Made by a program: the position numbers and the translations under genes. This document shows positions 53,701 to 56,569 of a stretch of DNA of 64,000 bases, piece after piece (position 1 is the first letter of the stretch; each line of letters opens with the position of its first letter). Origin of the DNA: Rhodococcus sp. 4CII (GTDB taxonomy: Bacteria > Actinomycetota > Actinomycetes > Mycobacteriales > Mycobacteriaceae); the NCBI RefSeq assembly GCF_014256275.1, contig NZ_JACCFE010000002.1, positions 6,821,501 to 6,885,500 of the forward strand, read 5' to 3'. The notes below the pieces were generated by a model. It ran no database searches. It was not told the DNA's origin and saw only the letters and a list, made by a program, of their open reading frames with translations.

Positions 53701-55525
53701 GCCCCGTGCGGGCGAACTCGAGGGCTACCTGAAATGGGTACGAAGCGCTCGGCGGCTGCGGCAGACCCAGTGTCGTCGCGAGATCGTCGAAGGGGATCTC
53801 GGCGTGTCGGAAAGCAGCCACCTCGATGGTGTGTGCCGAAACGAGCAGTTCGCCGAAGGTCGATGTGGTGTCGACCCGGGACCGCAGGATCAGCGGCCAC
53901 CCGCGCGGGCCTGCCGGGGTGCCGACCACCACGTCGCCTCGACCACTCAGCCGAGCCAGCAGCGCGGCTAGGGCAGCGTGTACGACGGAGTAGCTCGCAA
54001 AGGCACAGACCCCACCGAGGCCCCGGATCTTGCGGTGCACGTCGGCGGGGACGCGCCTGACCACGCGGCCGTCGAGATCATCCCGGTGGCCGGGGCGGAC
54101 ATGATCGGCTCGGAGGATGGGCTCGGTGCACAGCCCGTCGAGCGCATTCCTCCAGAATTCCAACTGAACCGCTCTTCGCCGGCGTCGTGCCCCCTCCGCC
54201 GCCGTCTCGGCGTGGAGATCCGCGGTTGCAGCCGCGGGGTTCGCGGTGAGGAACTCCTCGAGCAATCCGACGAAGGCCCGGTGATGCGAATGCAGGTCTT
54301 CGTCGCTGTATCGACCGGGGTTGCCCCGGAACTCGACCATCGTCTTCTCGGGCGTTCCGCTCGTATACACGTTGACCAGCAGGTCGTCGACCGGCCCGGA
54401 CGTGACCACGTGGAATTCGCCGGCGAGTGTGCCGAGGGTGATCTTCGGATGGAAGAGCATGACGTTGACCATCGGTGCCGCGAGAACACGGGCGGCCTTC
54501 CGGCTCGCGGCCTCCCGGCGGATGTCCTCGAGGGTGTACCGCTGATGGCGGAGTGCGCCCGTCACCTCCCACTGGACCCGCTGGATCAAGTTGGCGAGGG
54601 TCTCGTCGGATCGTGTGCTCACCTGCAGCGGCGCGACGGTGACCAGCATTCCTCCGGAGCGGCGCAGCATCACTGTCGTCCGGGCCGAAACGGGGAGGTT
54701 GACGAGTACCTCGTCGCTGCCGGTCATGCGCGCGAGGTAGGAACCGAATGCCGAGACGACCACCGGGGCGGCGGGGGCCCCGAAAACGTCGTCGGATCGG
54801 GCGAGCCTTCTGGCCGCGTCGTCGGATAGGGCTGACGTCGCGAGGGTGCTCTTCGCCACGGCAGGTGCGACGACCGGCGACAAACTCGCGCCCTCGCTCA
54901 TCTCGGCGATCCGCCCGGCCCAGTAGGCGTGATCGGACTCGAATCGGCGCGACGTCCGGTACTCCTGATCGAGGGCGTACAGGGTTCGCAGATCTGCCGC
55001 GCGGTTGGGTTCGGGCGAACGGCCCTCCGTCACGGCTGTGTACAGCGCGGCGATCCGGTGCACGAGTGTCATCGCCCCGTATCCGTCGAGCGCGACGTGG
55101 TGAATCCGGCTGTACCACAAGTAGTCCTGCTCGCCGACCTGCAGCACCGCCGACTTGGCCAACATATCGCGCGTGAGATCGATCGGGCTCGTGTAGTCAC
55201 GCTCCATCCACGCGTGAGCCGCCCCGACCGGGGCGGCCGCGGTGCGGAAGTCGACGAAATCCGTAGACAACTCGATGGTTGGGTCGATCACCTGGAACGG
55301 CTCACCGTCCACCTCGAAGATTCTCAGGTAGGTGGACTGGAACTCCCGCCCCGCCGCCAACGACGCCTCGTTCAGAAGATCGAGGTCGAGGGGCCCGTGC
55401 AATTCGACGTACTGGGCGATGCAGAGGGCGACGTCGGGTGCCAACCGTTGCGCGAGCCACATCCCGCGTTGCGCCGACGACAGTGGGAAGGCGTCCATGT
55501 CGCGAGCAGGGTCGTTGAGTGGCAT
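28778..55525 (-). CDS. Giant seven-module non-ribosomal peptide synthetase
   Basis: One uninterrupted gene of about 26.7 kb and 8,915 residues. Domain order: C, half C, A, T (module 1); C, inactive A, T (2); C, A, T, E (3); C, A, T (4); C, A, T, E (5); C, A, T (6); C, A, T, TE (7). The C domains after the two E domains are of the D-L type (NHHILLDG), and the others have HHIxADG-type L-L motifs, so the domain logic is consistent. The first C domain has IHHVALDG and no upstream module, as in starter C domains that add a fatty acyl group. I chose ATG 55525, with AGGTGG 8 nt upstream; the frame also allows GTG 55555. The product should be a TE-released (lipo)peptide with D residues at positions 3 and 5; the compound is unknown. 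No MbtH protein, exporter or phosphopantetheinyl transferase is in the window. Confidence 0.95.
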   Translation of the reverse strand: MPLNDPARDMDAFPLSSAQRGMWLAQRLAPDVALCIAQYVELHGPLDLDLLNEASLAAGREFQSTYLRIFEVDGEPFQVIDPTIELSTDFVDFRTAAAPVGAAHAWMERDYTSPIDLTRDMLAKSAVLQVGEQDYLWYSRIHHVALDGYGAMTLVHRIAALYTAVTEGRSPEPNRAADLRTLYALDQEYRTSRRFESDHAYWAGRIAEMSEGASLSPVVAPAVAKSTLATSALSDDAARRLARSDDVFGAPAAPVVVSAFGSYLARMTGSDEVLVNLPVSARTTVMLRRSGGMLVTVAPLQVSTRSDETLANLIQRVQWEVTGALRHQRYTLEDIRREAASRKAARVLAAPMVNVMLFHPKITLGTLAGEFHVVTSGPVDDLLVNVYTSGTPEKTMVEFRGNPGRYSDEDLHSHHRAFVGLLEEFLTANPAAATADLHAETAAEGARRRRRAVQLEFWRNALDGLCTEPILRADHVRPGHRDDLDGRVVRRVPADVHRKIRGLGGVCAFASYSVVHAALAALLARLSGRGDVVVGTPAGPRGWPLILRSRVDTTSTFGELLVSAHTIEVAAFRHAEIPFDDLATTLGLPQPPSASYPFQVALEFARTGRANEAARMPANGGTALNVTCTEHGPEAGIDVEVAFSTASFDPATIQTFTDQLVRMLEAATAEPDVAVGDLVFATPAALAGLTPAVGEPARPVQLFPDLLTAAMQAEPNTVAVADGTEELTYSELDRHSNKLARLLAERGAGPETVVALALPRSMEFVIAVWATAKSGAAFLPVDPTYPAARIDHMLTDSGAQIGITTSSYRAALSRASAASWIELDDAATTADVERCRADAFVAADRCRPLRPDHPAYVIYTSGSTGVPKGVVVTHRGLANLVAAEREGLMGIPAARVSQFASPSFDASLFESLLAFGSGARLEIVPRGVFGGAELTRILTEKQITHAVLTPTTLAALDPEDLPTLTHLIVAGEACPPDAVARWSPGRRVFNAYGPTEATIMSTLAGPMASTDPVTIGGPVRGMSVVVLDERLHPVPPGVSGQLYLSGPALARGYHRRNGATAARFVADPFGRPGDRMYRTGDVVRWTRRGRVLEYVGRSDSQVKVRGFRIELGEIDAVLTGHPAVGFAATVDYDTGTGETTLVSYVRAATGDGLDLAAVDRHVRQTLPQYMVPLLVPIDTIPLTPGGKLDRKALPPPSVRTGDGRRAPTTPTEETIARVFESVLGVEGIGVDDDYFDLGGNSLTATRVVTRANAALGTQIEVTELFDAPTVAALAARIESAGPRGADRPALRPFPRPERIPLSPAQQRMWFINQYDTTSPAYNIPLVVRLAGVLDVPALLAAVADLVERHESLRTVFPASVDGPHQVVVTAAEAVPEIHPVPVRDETDLDGHLAEICASRFDVSETAPLRAALFELSETEHVLALVIHHIAADGASTAPLARDVTTAYTARIAGRPPQWEPLEVQYVDYTLWQYELLGSDDDPGSTVSRQLDYWSENLSGLPELLELPTDRPRPAEQSLRGGRAEFHIGAELHGNIRALARRHTSTVFMTVHAALAVLLARLSGSDDIAIGTPVAGRGEAALDDVVGMFVNTLVLRTRIDHAASFTETVQQTRGVDLAAFGHADIPFEQLVETLEPQRSAAHSPLFQVLLEFENILPSGRGLYDLELPGLRIDPVEYDAGISKFDLQVWLTENLADDGTPLGMRGGLVYAAALFDPDTINTFADRYVRILEAVTTDPDVPVGEIDLLDAGEREAALTAWREPPAAPVAGTLVDEFMRSTARYADAEALTFAGETLCYSDLVARVNRWARYLKRRDVASETVVAVALPPSIDAVVATIAVLVAGGVCLPLQMSWPAARIAHSLTQAGPTLVLTRRADAADLLGLGATPVLVDAPDVVAEVTEISAAPVTDAERAYSLRPDSAAYLVFTAGSTARPKPVTVTHRGLISAFEKTPGTWGFDRTDVWAMVPSHAVDLMLWELWGAILHGARLVIVDTETARSPQDLCTLLRHERVTVLSQTPTAFEQTAHAWTSTAGDPAALRLVVLTGEPPTKDLLSLLSSWVETTSSAVVDLYTATETLTCLASATATTAREVGEIALRPCPDRRTVVLDRRLHLVPNGVIGELYAGGAELARGYHARPALTATHFVACPFGDPGQRMYRTGDLARVTRDGRLEMLGRCDFQRQLRGYRVAADEVDTVLRQHRSLDGSVTIDHTRTAGESILVSYVAAAPGASVDPAAVRTYAATTLPAHLVPTAIVIVDAFPLDAAGAIDHAALPVPQFLVDIAEFRAPRSVHEEAVAGVFARVLGNEGVGVDDNFFELGGTSLIATKVVARLNSALGTQIGVRTLFEAPTVEALAAILEKSEDLPTDRPALGPRQHSEPAPVSFAQQRMWFVNQFDTTAATYNIPMVVRIEGPLDVDALRAALRDVAGRHDALHTVYPLTENGPIQVVSPLEDMPLAVAPIPVADQSDLDERIHRAVATGFDVTTELPLRAFLWQVDPHVHVLAVVVHHISADGTSLAPLARDLTVAYTARNQGSAPEWPPLPIQYSDYAVWQREMLGSTDDPDSPISAQLDYWRSALAGLPDRLELPLDHPRPATASTRAATVRFEIPPAVHRRIDMFALEHGVTPFVTVHAALAVLLSRLANSADIAIGSPIAGRGEEALDELVGMFVGTLVLRTRIESAASFDEVLARVRDTDIDAFAHADIPFERLVEELNPARSAAAHPLFQVMLSFQNMERPKPELPGLAVSVVDLDAHLSQFDLNVVLREHVDGAGSAGGISAQIVYATDLFDEHTVQRFADRFLRVIDTALADPTVVVGDLEVLDDAERDLVLERWNATVHESPEETIVDLFDAQVARTPDAGAVLFEDRSMTFRDFDMWVNRLARELISRNIGPENIVALAAPRSFELLAGLYAVTKTGAAFLMLDLGNPPERIAYLLRTSTPALVLIGGDADIPLPDGLLGLRLDSLDVSGHDCAPITDDDRVAPLRAGNIAYIVFTSGSTGNPKAVAVSHAAITSQLIWSRSQLPFGPGDRTVQKAPIAFDVAVWECLAPLCAGGSLILLRPDGHLDFDYLTATMTAEEITVVEFVPSMLAVFVDDTRYALPASLRRVLSGGETISRLTAESVLELGIGLGNMYGPAEAAVTVTYCDVDANDDDPTVPIGAPVWNTRMYVLDRRLHPVPPGAVGDLYIAGRQLARGYLGRTPLTAARFVADPHGTPGTRMYRTGDRARWTGRGQLEYRGRSDFQVQLHGYRIEPGEIENTLLRHAGVAQAVVVLQQDAHGTAHLIGYVVATTGTELDGADLIAHLAATLPAHMVPTAVIPLTTLPLTAHGKVDRDALPQFDFAARSSSRPPATDIERVLVSVFTDVLGLDEVGIEDSFFALGGDSIMAIQLVARAREAGVVLKPRDVFEHRTISRLARAIESTVTESPVLEELPGGGTGEMPLTPIAHWLLARGTDIGRFSQAALFTAPPGLDPDSLAGTVQTVLDRHDLLRARLLRAASPRDAAMEVLPAGSVTAADLLHRVPVGEIEGARFQSIVDSELRSATARLDPDTGIMMQVVWFESTDDHPDRGRLLFVIHHLAVDGVSWRILVPDLAAAWAAVSTGTSPALPPVGTSMRRWSHALTDTAPDRAHELPLWLDILDGPDPPLGSRPLDPTLDTENTTGTVTATTSPEVTEALLRDIPRQFHGNVDDALLTALALAVSTFRRRRGHPADSTLLSLEGHGRDNTLIPGADLSRTVGWFTTIHPVRLDLTGIDLGDALTGGPAAGTALKTVKEQLRTIPDHGAGYGQLRYLYPHTADRLRDLPEPQISFNYLGRFTTAGATAGMDSGEVNSGWSPLDSEHLAPNEGSPLPSPAVVSINAAAVGPAGDQQLKSTWTFAAGVLTAGDVTELAELWTRALTALTTHTRTPHAGGLTPTDLDLITLDQHTIDTLETHYPTLTDIWPLTPLQTGLLYHSELTDTLDTYTVQLVLTLHGPLDPHRLHTAARTLLHRHPNLRAAFTHTPDGTPTQIITDHTDLPFTHHDLTTHDPHHRNTTADQLLTTDRTTRFDLTHPPLIRLTLITLTPDDHRLAITNHHILLDGWSTPLLLHELLHLYTTGNDHHLPHTTPYRDYLTWLTHRDTTDSITAWKKALDGIDEPTLLVPPDVAGRRTGPSAERAVTLTEELTGALRSLARDQNLTLNTILHTAWGIVLSTHTHRNDVVFGTTVSGRPPHIPGIETMIGLFINTIPVRITLHPTDTLTDLLHRTHTTHTRLLDHHHLGLTDIHTATGPAATFDTLTVLESYPLDTTTLTTTPDTTGLHVMAADTFDATHYPLALAVTPDSRLHLRITFQRALFDTAAVDALRGQVAKVLTSMAADPAMPLSRLNLLGESDFELLVPARGDHRASPRTFADILTAARFPDTVALVDGAREFTYAEVEARSDRLATALIELGAGPEDLVAVAIPRSAESVLAVWAVVKTGAAFLPVDPTYPAARIEHMLADSGAVLGLTLTRHCDELPDTVVWVELDEVRQDRPAHPLDVSRIAPASVDGIAYTIYTSGSTGVPKGVLVPHRGLNALAEELRDRARVTSRSRVLHFSSPSFDASVLEYVLAFGVGATMVIVPPTVYGGHELSRIMAEKKVTHAFLTPTALASIDPRDVPDVDCVLTGGEECPPGLVQRWATGHRVLNAYGPTEATVAADMTSDLTAAEPVTIGGPLRGVAELVLDRLLQPVPIGVAGELYIAGDGLARGYHRRSGLTAARFVANPYGEPGERLYRTGDLVRWTSDAHALEYLGRSDFQVKVRGFRVELGEIDAALTRHPAVAFAATIARTTTTGDTSLTSYVLSATDRTVDPPGLVSYLAEQLPAHMVPATIVPVTTIPRTPAGKLDRAALEAGAVTAISGTSTPAEAQPPATPLEESIAGILAAVVESRRFGVDDNFFDAGGNSLSATRAVARINNALHTDIGVRTLFDAPTPRLLARASVRQQTGTRARPTLEISVRPQWVPVSPAQKRMWFLNQYDTASPAYNIPVTLRLHGSLNVTALRQALTDVIARHETLRTLYPVHEGQPIQYVLPPERALLDLHAIPATEEQVPAYISRFIGTGFDVTSDLPVRIQLLELDADAHILTLVVHHICADGQSVSPLVRDVVAAYAARIRRRAPDWPPLPVQYADYTLWQHELLGSDDDPESLAAQQSTFWAQTLADLPHVLRLPTDRPRPVQRSLRGASFRFDIGPDIHGRLATVSRRHDSTMFMTAHAALAVLLARLSDSADIVVGTPIAGRGDPALDDLVGMFVGTLVLRTRVDPALAFDDFLDRTRDADLGAFTHAELPFERLVEMLAPDRSTAHSPLFQVLLEYQNNDSLTLELPGVTADVMDVELGAAKFDLQLTLGERLGSDGEPAGISAAFTYATDLFDTATIEDFAKRLVRILDAVANNPRLVIGDIDITDEVERQTVLTAWNSEGVNDETTLADRFTRTVQRFPDADAVTVGNTTLSYSELSEHANRLARHLISLGVGPESLVAVALPRSVDLIVTIIATIETGAGYLPLDIDNPRDRLAFMLADAAPVCVVTTSEQDSATRGFGVPRVLLDSAEVAGHVAAAAPGPVTDTERTARLLPDAVAYVIYTSGSTGRPKGVVVSHRNVATLLANTLPSFDFDEHDVWTMFHSHAFDFSVWELWGALLFGGRVVVVDHYTARSPGMFLELLRREHVTVLSQTPTAFSQLLEADRRAPGPDDLALRHVVFGGESLDLGYLARWYDRHSDTRPRLVNMYGITETTVHVSLLPLDRSVSAPSTGFPIGRAIPGLQVSVRDRRLHPVPPGVVGEMYVSGLQLARGYLGRPDLTVCRFVADPDGAPGHRMYRTGDLARWNRQGQLEYLGRSDLQVQLRGYRIEPGEIESTLVRHPSVAQAVVRVRGDEHGADRLIGYVVPDTAETREAGNVDSDEVLEFARTQLAAHMVPAILVVLDRLPLTANGKLDVQALPEPDFASHVTPGREPATPAEKTLSRLFAEVLGLRNVGVEDSFFTLGGDSIMAIQLVARAKAEGVFVSPRDVFERRSVAALAEVAHAADTVGLEELPGAGTGDFPLTPISRWLLDRGGDVSRFSQAALLIAPAGLDLDALTRAVQAVLDHHDILRARLCDPGPGSEPAIEVPPAGVVQAGALVSRIAVDTVAGTPFTARVADETDSAASRLDPRHGVMMQVVWFESTDDHPDRGRLLFVIHHLAVDGVSWRILVPDLAAAWAAVSTGTSPALPPVGTSMRRWSHALTDTAPDRAHELPLWLDILDGPDPPLGSRPLDPTLDTENTTGTVTATTSPEVTEALLRDIPRQFHGNVDDALLTALALAVSTFRRRRGHPADSTLLSLEGHGRDNTLIPGADLSRTVGWFTTIHPVRLDLTGIDLGDALTGGPAAGTALKTVKEQLRTIPDHGAGYGQLRYLDPHTADRLRDLPEPQISFNYLGRFTTSPPGTSEITGWMPDTDTELEYVACGKMPVATTLDINALTTDSADGPVMRTTWLFPTGVLTTGDVTELAELWTRALTALTTHTRTPHAGGLTPTDLDLITLDQHTIDTLETHYPTLTDIWPLTPLQTGLLYHSELTDTLDTYTVQLVLTLHGPLDPHRLHTAARTLLHRHPNLRAAFTHTPDGTPTQIITDHTDLPFTHHDLTTHDPHHRNTTADQLLTTDRTTRFDLTHPPLIRLTLITLTPDDHRLAITNHHILLDGWSTPLLLHELLHLYTTGNDHHLPHTTPYRDYLTWLTHRDTTDSITAWKKALDGIDEPTLLVGGETDPQRPTFPEEFVLPLDAEHTGALRSLARDQNLTLNTILHTAWGIVLSTHTHRNDVVFGTTVSGRPPHIPGIETMIGLFINTIPVRITLHPTDTLTDLLHRTHTTHTKLLDHHHLGLTDIHTATGPAATFDTLTVLESYPLDTTTLTTTPDSTGLHVTDVRGTDATHYPLALAATAGIALHLKFEYLPAALDRTTVESLARQVIRVLETIATRPDLPLARLHLLSDTEVRELLPARGDVSGPDRTFADILADAAAFDPAAPALSYDGRMVSYRELDETSNRLARLLVEQGAGPESFVALAIPRSIDSVVATWAVVKTGAAFMPLDVTYPDARIEHMLADSGSTLGVTLEAHRSRLPLTVRWIVLDDPDVTATVGRYPATPVGDSERRMPLRVDHPAYLVYTSGSTGTPKGVVVCHRGLAPLAATQAGLTGSDRRSRVLHFSSPTFDGSIFDYLLAFGVGATMVITAPTVYGGSELARLLASEQITHAFVPTAALASTDPEDLDSLTDVVVGGEACPPGLVSRWAPGRRLRNGYGPTETTVMCSISEPMSVGSPVTVGGPIRGVAELVLDYRLQPVPAGVPGELYIAGGGLARGYHRRPGLTAASFVANPFGEPGERMYRTGDIVRWDSTSDALAVEYLGRSDFQLKIRGFRIEPGEIDNALTLHPEVAYAATVSRLGPTGDAMLVSYVLPAEDTDPQPAELRTYLADRLPSHMVPATVVTIDEIPLTRVGKLDRSALPEPRLDSNTPRSHRAATPVEEIVADVFAVVLGVGHVGIDDNFFDAGGNSLNATRAVARVDAALNTDLGVRTLFENPTPRTLAHQLARRSGEPPRPLIAGPRPPVLPLSPAQHRMWFLNQYDTASPAYNIPVTLRLTGELDTDALSAALTDVVARHEALRTIYPLRDGQPVQHVLPPEDAVPHADIVNATDDDLTPRIFRFVTTGFDVTADPPLRCRLLRLAPEHHILVLVLHHIGADGQSMAPLTRDFVTAYAARTRHEPPRWSPLPVQYADYALRQNELFGTPAGPHSLLASRLEYWTRTLDGLPEVLPLPTDRPRPQQRTLRGDRWEFRIDADVHRALRSMAHHRNTTLFMTVHAALAALLSRLTGTSDIAIGTAVAGRPEPALDDLVGMFVNTLVLRTRVEAAGTFTDLLAHTRETDLGAFTHADLPFERLVETLAPVRSTSHSPLFQVSLEFENTARPAHLTLPEVEVEAVDVATAIAKEDLELLAVEEFDSGGAPSGIAAAFTYATDLFDSTTVAGFAERFIRILEAVADDPDQPVGDIEIVDPVEREPDVGAQGPDPRPWPELLSDAARMGGDAVAVSCDGRDITYRRLDERSSQLARLLVDRGAGPETFVASALPRSIESVVALWSIVKSGAAPVPVDPTYPADRINHMLTDCGAILGVTSSTYRARVPDTVPWLILDDPDFEDSLSAYDRTALADSDRLAPLRLAHPAYLIYTSGSTGTPKGVVLTHTGLANLAEHERTQLTVATGARVSHLASPSFDASIFELTMAFCAGAHVVIVPPLTYGGPELTRLLDGARVSHAFITPTALASLEPGGLESLRVLIVAGEPCPPGLAARWAPGRRMFNAYGPTETTIMSHISEQLTPGDRVSIGHPALGFVVAVLDSRLHPVPSGTPGELYLAGPGLARGYHGRRAETARNFVACPFAGVGERMYRTGDLVRKLPDGSLEHLGRTDFQIKVRGFRIEPGEIDSALTARRDVDFAVTLGRPAPGGDTVLVTYVVARPGSTVDAENLEEYLSRRLPAHMVPAAFVRLEHVPLTPAGKLDRAALPEPEFHSRTAAFRPPRTSVERDVVDAFAEVLGTEQGRSVRIGADDDFFALGGTSLTATRALTALQERLGRTVPLQALFLDPTPAGLAARIDARSAPDTVDEALRVLVPLRPTGTGQPLFCVHAGIGLAWAYTALVRHLSPGRPVYGLQLPSIGGGPEFDSIEDLAHHYVAEIRTVQSAGPYHLLGWSLGGTIAYAVATELRRDGDDVASLVLLDSYPGNADDTPPAQLGIGQLLEGLGVDAGTNDDGELTYARAAEVVEEVYGPAAALTPEHLRRINEGYERSSRMLARFTPEVFDGDVLFFTAAKTTPGTDAALDAWRPSITGNIREQRVPCAHNDMMQPEPALQIGPIVDAYLSGGA
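32750..35999 (-). other. NRPS module 6: D-L C domain, A, T
   Basis: The C domain is nearly identical to that of module 4 (LTPLQTGLLYHS, NHHILLDGWS near 35,435). The A domain is intact (YTSGSTGTPKG, GKLDRSAL near 33,040) with manual code D-G-F-F-V-G-G-V-M, probably a small or non-polar residue. The carrier is FFDAGGNSL near 32,880. Confidence 0.85.
34761..36022 (-). repeat. Long direct repeat A, copy 1 (module 6 C domain)
   Basis: About 1.26 kb nearly identical to 42,615-43,876 at a constant offset of 7,854 bp. I see only a handful of substitutions apart from a patch of about 85 bp at 35,168-35,252 where the two copies differ completely but keep the same length. Confidence 0.9.
35641..35667 (+). 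other. G-quadruplex motif, copy 1
   Basis: Four G runs (GGG, GGGGG, GGGGG, GGG) with loops of 1, 7 and 3 nt on the plus strand, which is the template strand of the NRPS gene. It lies in repeat A, and the flanks hold many more GG and GGG runs. Confidence 0.6.
36000..40609 (-). other. NRPS module 5: C, Thr-type A, T, E
   Basis: C domain with VHHICADG near 40,180. The A domain is intact (YTSGSTGRPKG, FDFSVWE, NMYGITETTVHV, NGKLDVQAL near 37,660). The manual code D-F-W-S-V-G-M-V-H is close to the threonine code and identical to that of the stand-alone NRPS protein. The carrier is FFTLGGDSI and the E domain has HHLAVDG near 36,920, so D-Thr (or D-allo-Thr) is predicted. Confidence 0.85.
36198..36990 (-). 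repeat. Long direct repeat B, copy 1 (module 5 E domain)
   Basis: About 790 bp nearly identical to 44,067-44,859 at an offset of 7,869 bp; I noticed about three substitutions, one of them changing Asp to Tyr. It covers the catalytic half of the epimerisation domain. Confidence 0.9.
40610..43869 (-). other. NRPS module 4: D-L C domain, A, T
   Basis: The C domain opens with LTPLQTGLLYHS and has NHHILLDGWS near 43,290, the D-L pattern expected after an E domain. It is exceptionally rich in Thr and His. The A domain is intact (YTSGSTGVPKG, GKLDRAAL near 40,920) with manual code D-A-L-F-L-G-A-V-A, suggesting a hydrophobic residue. The carrier is FFDAGGNSL near 40,750. Confidence 0.85.
42615..43876 (-). 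repeat. Long direct repeat A, copy 2 (module 4 C domain)
   Basis: Partner of 34,761-36,022. It covers most of the D-L condensation domain and the end of the preceding E domain. The differing patch is at about 43,022-43,106. Confidence 0.9.
43495..43521 (+). other. G-quadruplex motif, copy 2
   Basis: The second copy of the motif at 35,641-35,667, with the same loops, in the other copy of repeat A. Confidence 0.6.
43870..48429 (-). other. NRPS module 3: C, A, T, E
   Basis: C domain with VHHISADG near 48,000. The A domain is intact (FTSGSTGNPKA, FDVAVWE, YRTGDRAR, HGKVDRDAL near 45,530); manual code D-V-W-E-L-G-M-V-T, for which I have no confident amino acid. The carrier has the GGDS form typical before epimerisation domains. 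The E domain has HHLAVDG near 44,790 and EGHGR; much of it is nearly identical in DNA to that of module 5. Confidence 0.85.
44067..44859 (-). repeat. Long direct repeat B, copy 2 (module 3 E domain)
   Basis: Partner of 36,198-36,990. Between repeats A and B the copies diverge (175 against 190 bp), giving the 15-bp change of offset. Confidence 0.9.
48430..51659 (-). other. NRPS module 2: L-L C domain, inactive A domain, T
   Basis: The C domain is intact (IHHIAADG near 51,240). The A domain is recognisable but decayed: A3 reads FTAGSTARPKPVTV instead of YTSGSTGxPKG, A4 reads VDLMLWELWG, A5 reads DLYTATETL instead of NMYGxTETTV, A8 reads QRQLRGYRVAADEV, and A10 reads DAAGAIDHAAL, so the catalytic A10 lysine is replaced by Ala (near 48,740). 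A7 (YRTGDL) remains. The carrier is intact (FFELGGTSL near 48,565). The module can therefore condense and carry but probably not activate its own amino acid. Confidence 0.85.
51660..55525 (-). other. NRPS module 1: starter C, extra half C, A, T
   Basis: The first C domain (about 55,490-54,180) is complete, with IHHVALDG near 55,100. A second C-like segment follows (about 54,170-53,470; FWRNALDGL, VVHAALAALLARLSGRGDVV, FRHAEIPFDDL) that corresponds only to the C-terminal lobe and lacks an HHxxxDG. The A domain has intact motifs (YTSGSTGVPKG near 52,940; GKLDRKAL near 51,965) and a manual code D-A-F-V-I-A-A-I-M, suggesting a non-polar residue. The carrier is YFDLGGNSL near 51,810. Confidence 0.85.
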
Positions 55526-55989
55526 TGCAGAATCCACCTGAGAGGATCCCTTCACATGCGACCGGGGGTCGTTGGGCGACGACGCCTCATGCGGGGCAGG
55601 GTCGTGGCGGCCCGGGGTTCGGGGTTCCGATATTGCGGCGCGGATTGCCGTATCGTCCGCGTTCGACTACATCCTTCTTAACTCGGGGTCAGCTCTTTTA
55701 TATCGCTGCTTTGCTCGCGTCCGTTACCTCCATGAATACGATCGAACCTGCTGAGTCGGGGCAGCCGCAGCCTGGTCATTGCGTTCAACCACAGGCAGTT
55801 GCGTGAGCCCGTCGTCGAGCGGCAAGTATCGGTCGAAAATCCGACAAATCCACCCACGGCCGCCGAGTCGATACGCACACGCCGGGCACGACTTGACCCT
55901 CGGCGCTCGGCCGTGCCTGAGCCGGGATGTTCGGCATGGAGCACGATGATGCGCGATAGTGGTTTTCGCCGCGGGTACGGTTCCGGAGC
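55526..55989. other. Upstream region of the giant NRPS gene
   Basis: No supported gene. It contains the only clearly AT-rich patch of the area (about 55,670-55,740). On the minus strand TATAAA (55,697-55,702) is a possible -10 element for the NRPS gene, with a leader of about 170 nt; no good -35 match was seen. A divergent promoter for the decayed gene at 55,990 may also lie here. Confidence 0.4.
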
Positions 55990-56014
55990 GTGGGTCACAG
56001 CGATTTCGACGCGT

Positions 56015-56116
56015 GCCTGGACTGGTTCGCCGAACTGACCATGACGGTCGACATCGACAACGTGGGCCTGGACTGGTTCGCCGAACTGACCATGACGGTC
56101 GACATCGACAACGTGG
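56015..56116 (+). repeat. 51-bp perfect tandem duplication
   Basis: Two adjacent identical 51-bp units (56015-56065 and 56066-56116), each encoding 17 residues ending in TMTVDIDNV. The duplication keeps the frame. Confidence 0.9.
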
Positions 56117-56166
56117 TCGTCGGCTCACTCGACTACACGTTGATCCGCCTCGGCACCGAGGAGCCG

Positions 56167-56483
56167 ATCGCCGTGTGCCTGGACCAATTCGACGGCGATC
56201 ACGAGATGGCGCGGACCCGGCACAGATCGCGGAGCTCGACAGTGCCATCAGCCGTTTGTCCGACCATTTCCAATCGTGCGGACTCACCCCGGTCGAGTCG
56301 GCGCCGTGGGCGGGAGCACGTCGGCACGCGACTGCGAGCGATCGCCGTGTGCCTGCCGAATTCGACCGGCGATCACGAGATGGCGCGGACCCGGCACAGA
56401 TCGCGGAGCTCGACAGTGCCATCAGCCGTTTGTCCGACCATTTCCAATCGTGCGGACTCACCCCGGTCGAGTCGGCGCCGTGG
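56167..56483 (+). repeat. 174-bp-period direct duplication
   Basis: 56167-56309 recurs at 56341-56483, almost identical over 143 bp with a few differences near the start. The 174-bp step equals 58 codons, so the frame is kept. Confidence 0.9.
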
Positions 56484-56569
56484 GCGCCGGGAATGTCGAC
56501 CGCCTTCGAGGCCGATGCTCGCTAGACGATCGCCTGATAGACCACCCGCGTCAGTGGCACGATTGATCG

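Larger units (their letters stand above)
55990..56525 (+). pseudogene. Decayed small gene with tandem duplications
   Basis: From GTG 55990 one frame reads MGHSDFDACLDWFAELTMTV, repeats DWFAELTMTVDIDNV, and goes on VVGSLDYTLIRLGTEEPIAV, CLDQFDGDHEM. Near 56,205 the sense changes to another frame, DPAQIAELDSAISRLSDHFQ and SCGLTPVESAPWA, which occurs twice and ends at TAG 56525 after MSTAFEADAR. A 51-bp unit and a 174-bp unit have each been duplicated. The undamaged protein would have been about 100 residues. I do not recognise the family. Confidence 0.55.

Noticed and set aside
56015..56483. CRISPR-like array
   Set aside because: The repeats are long coding duplications with no spacers of regular length and no cas genes.
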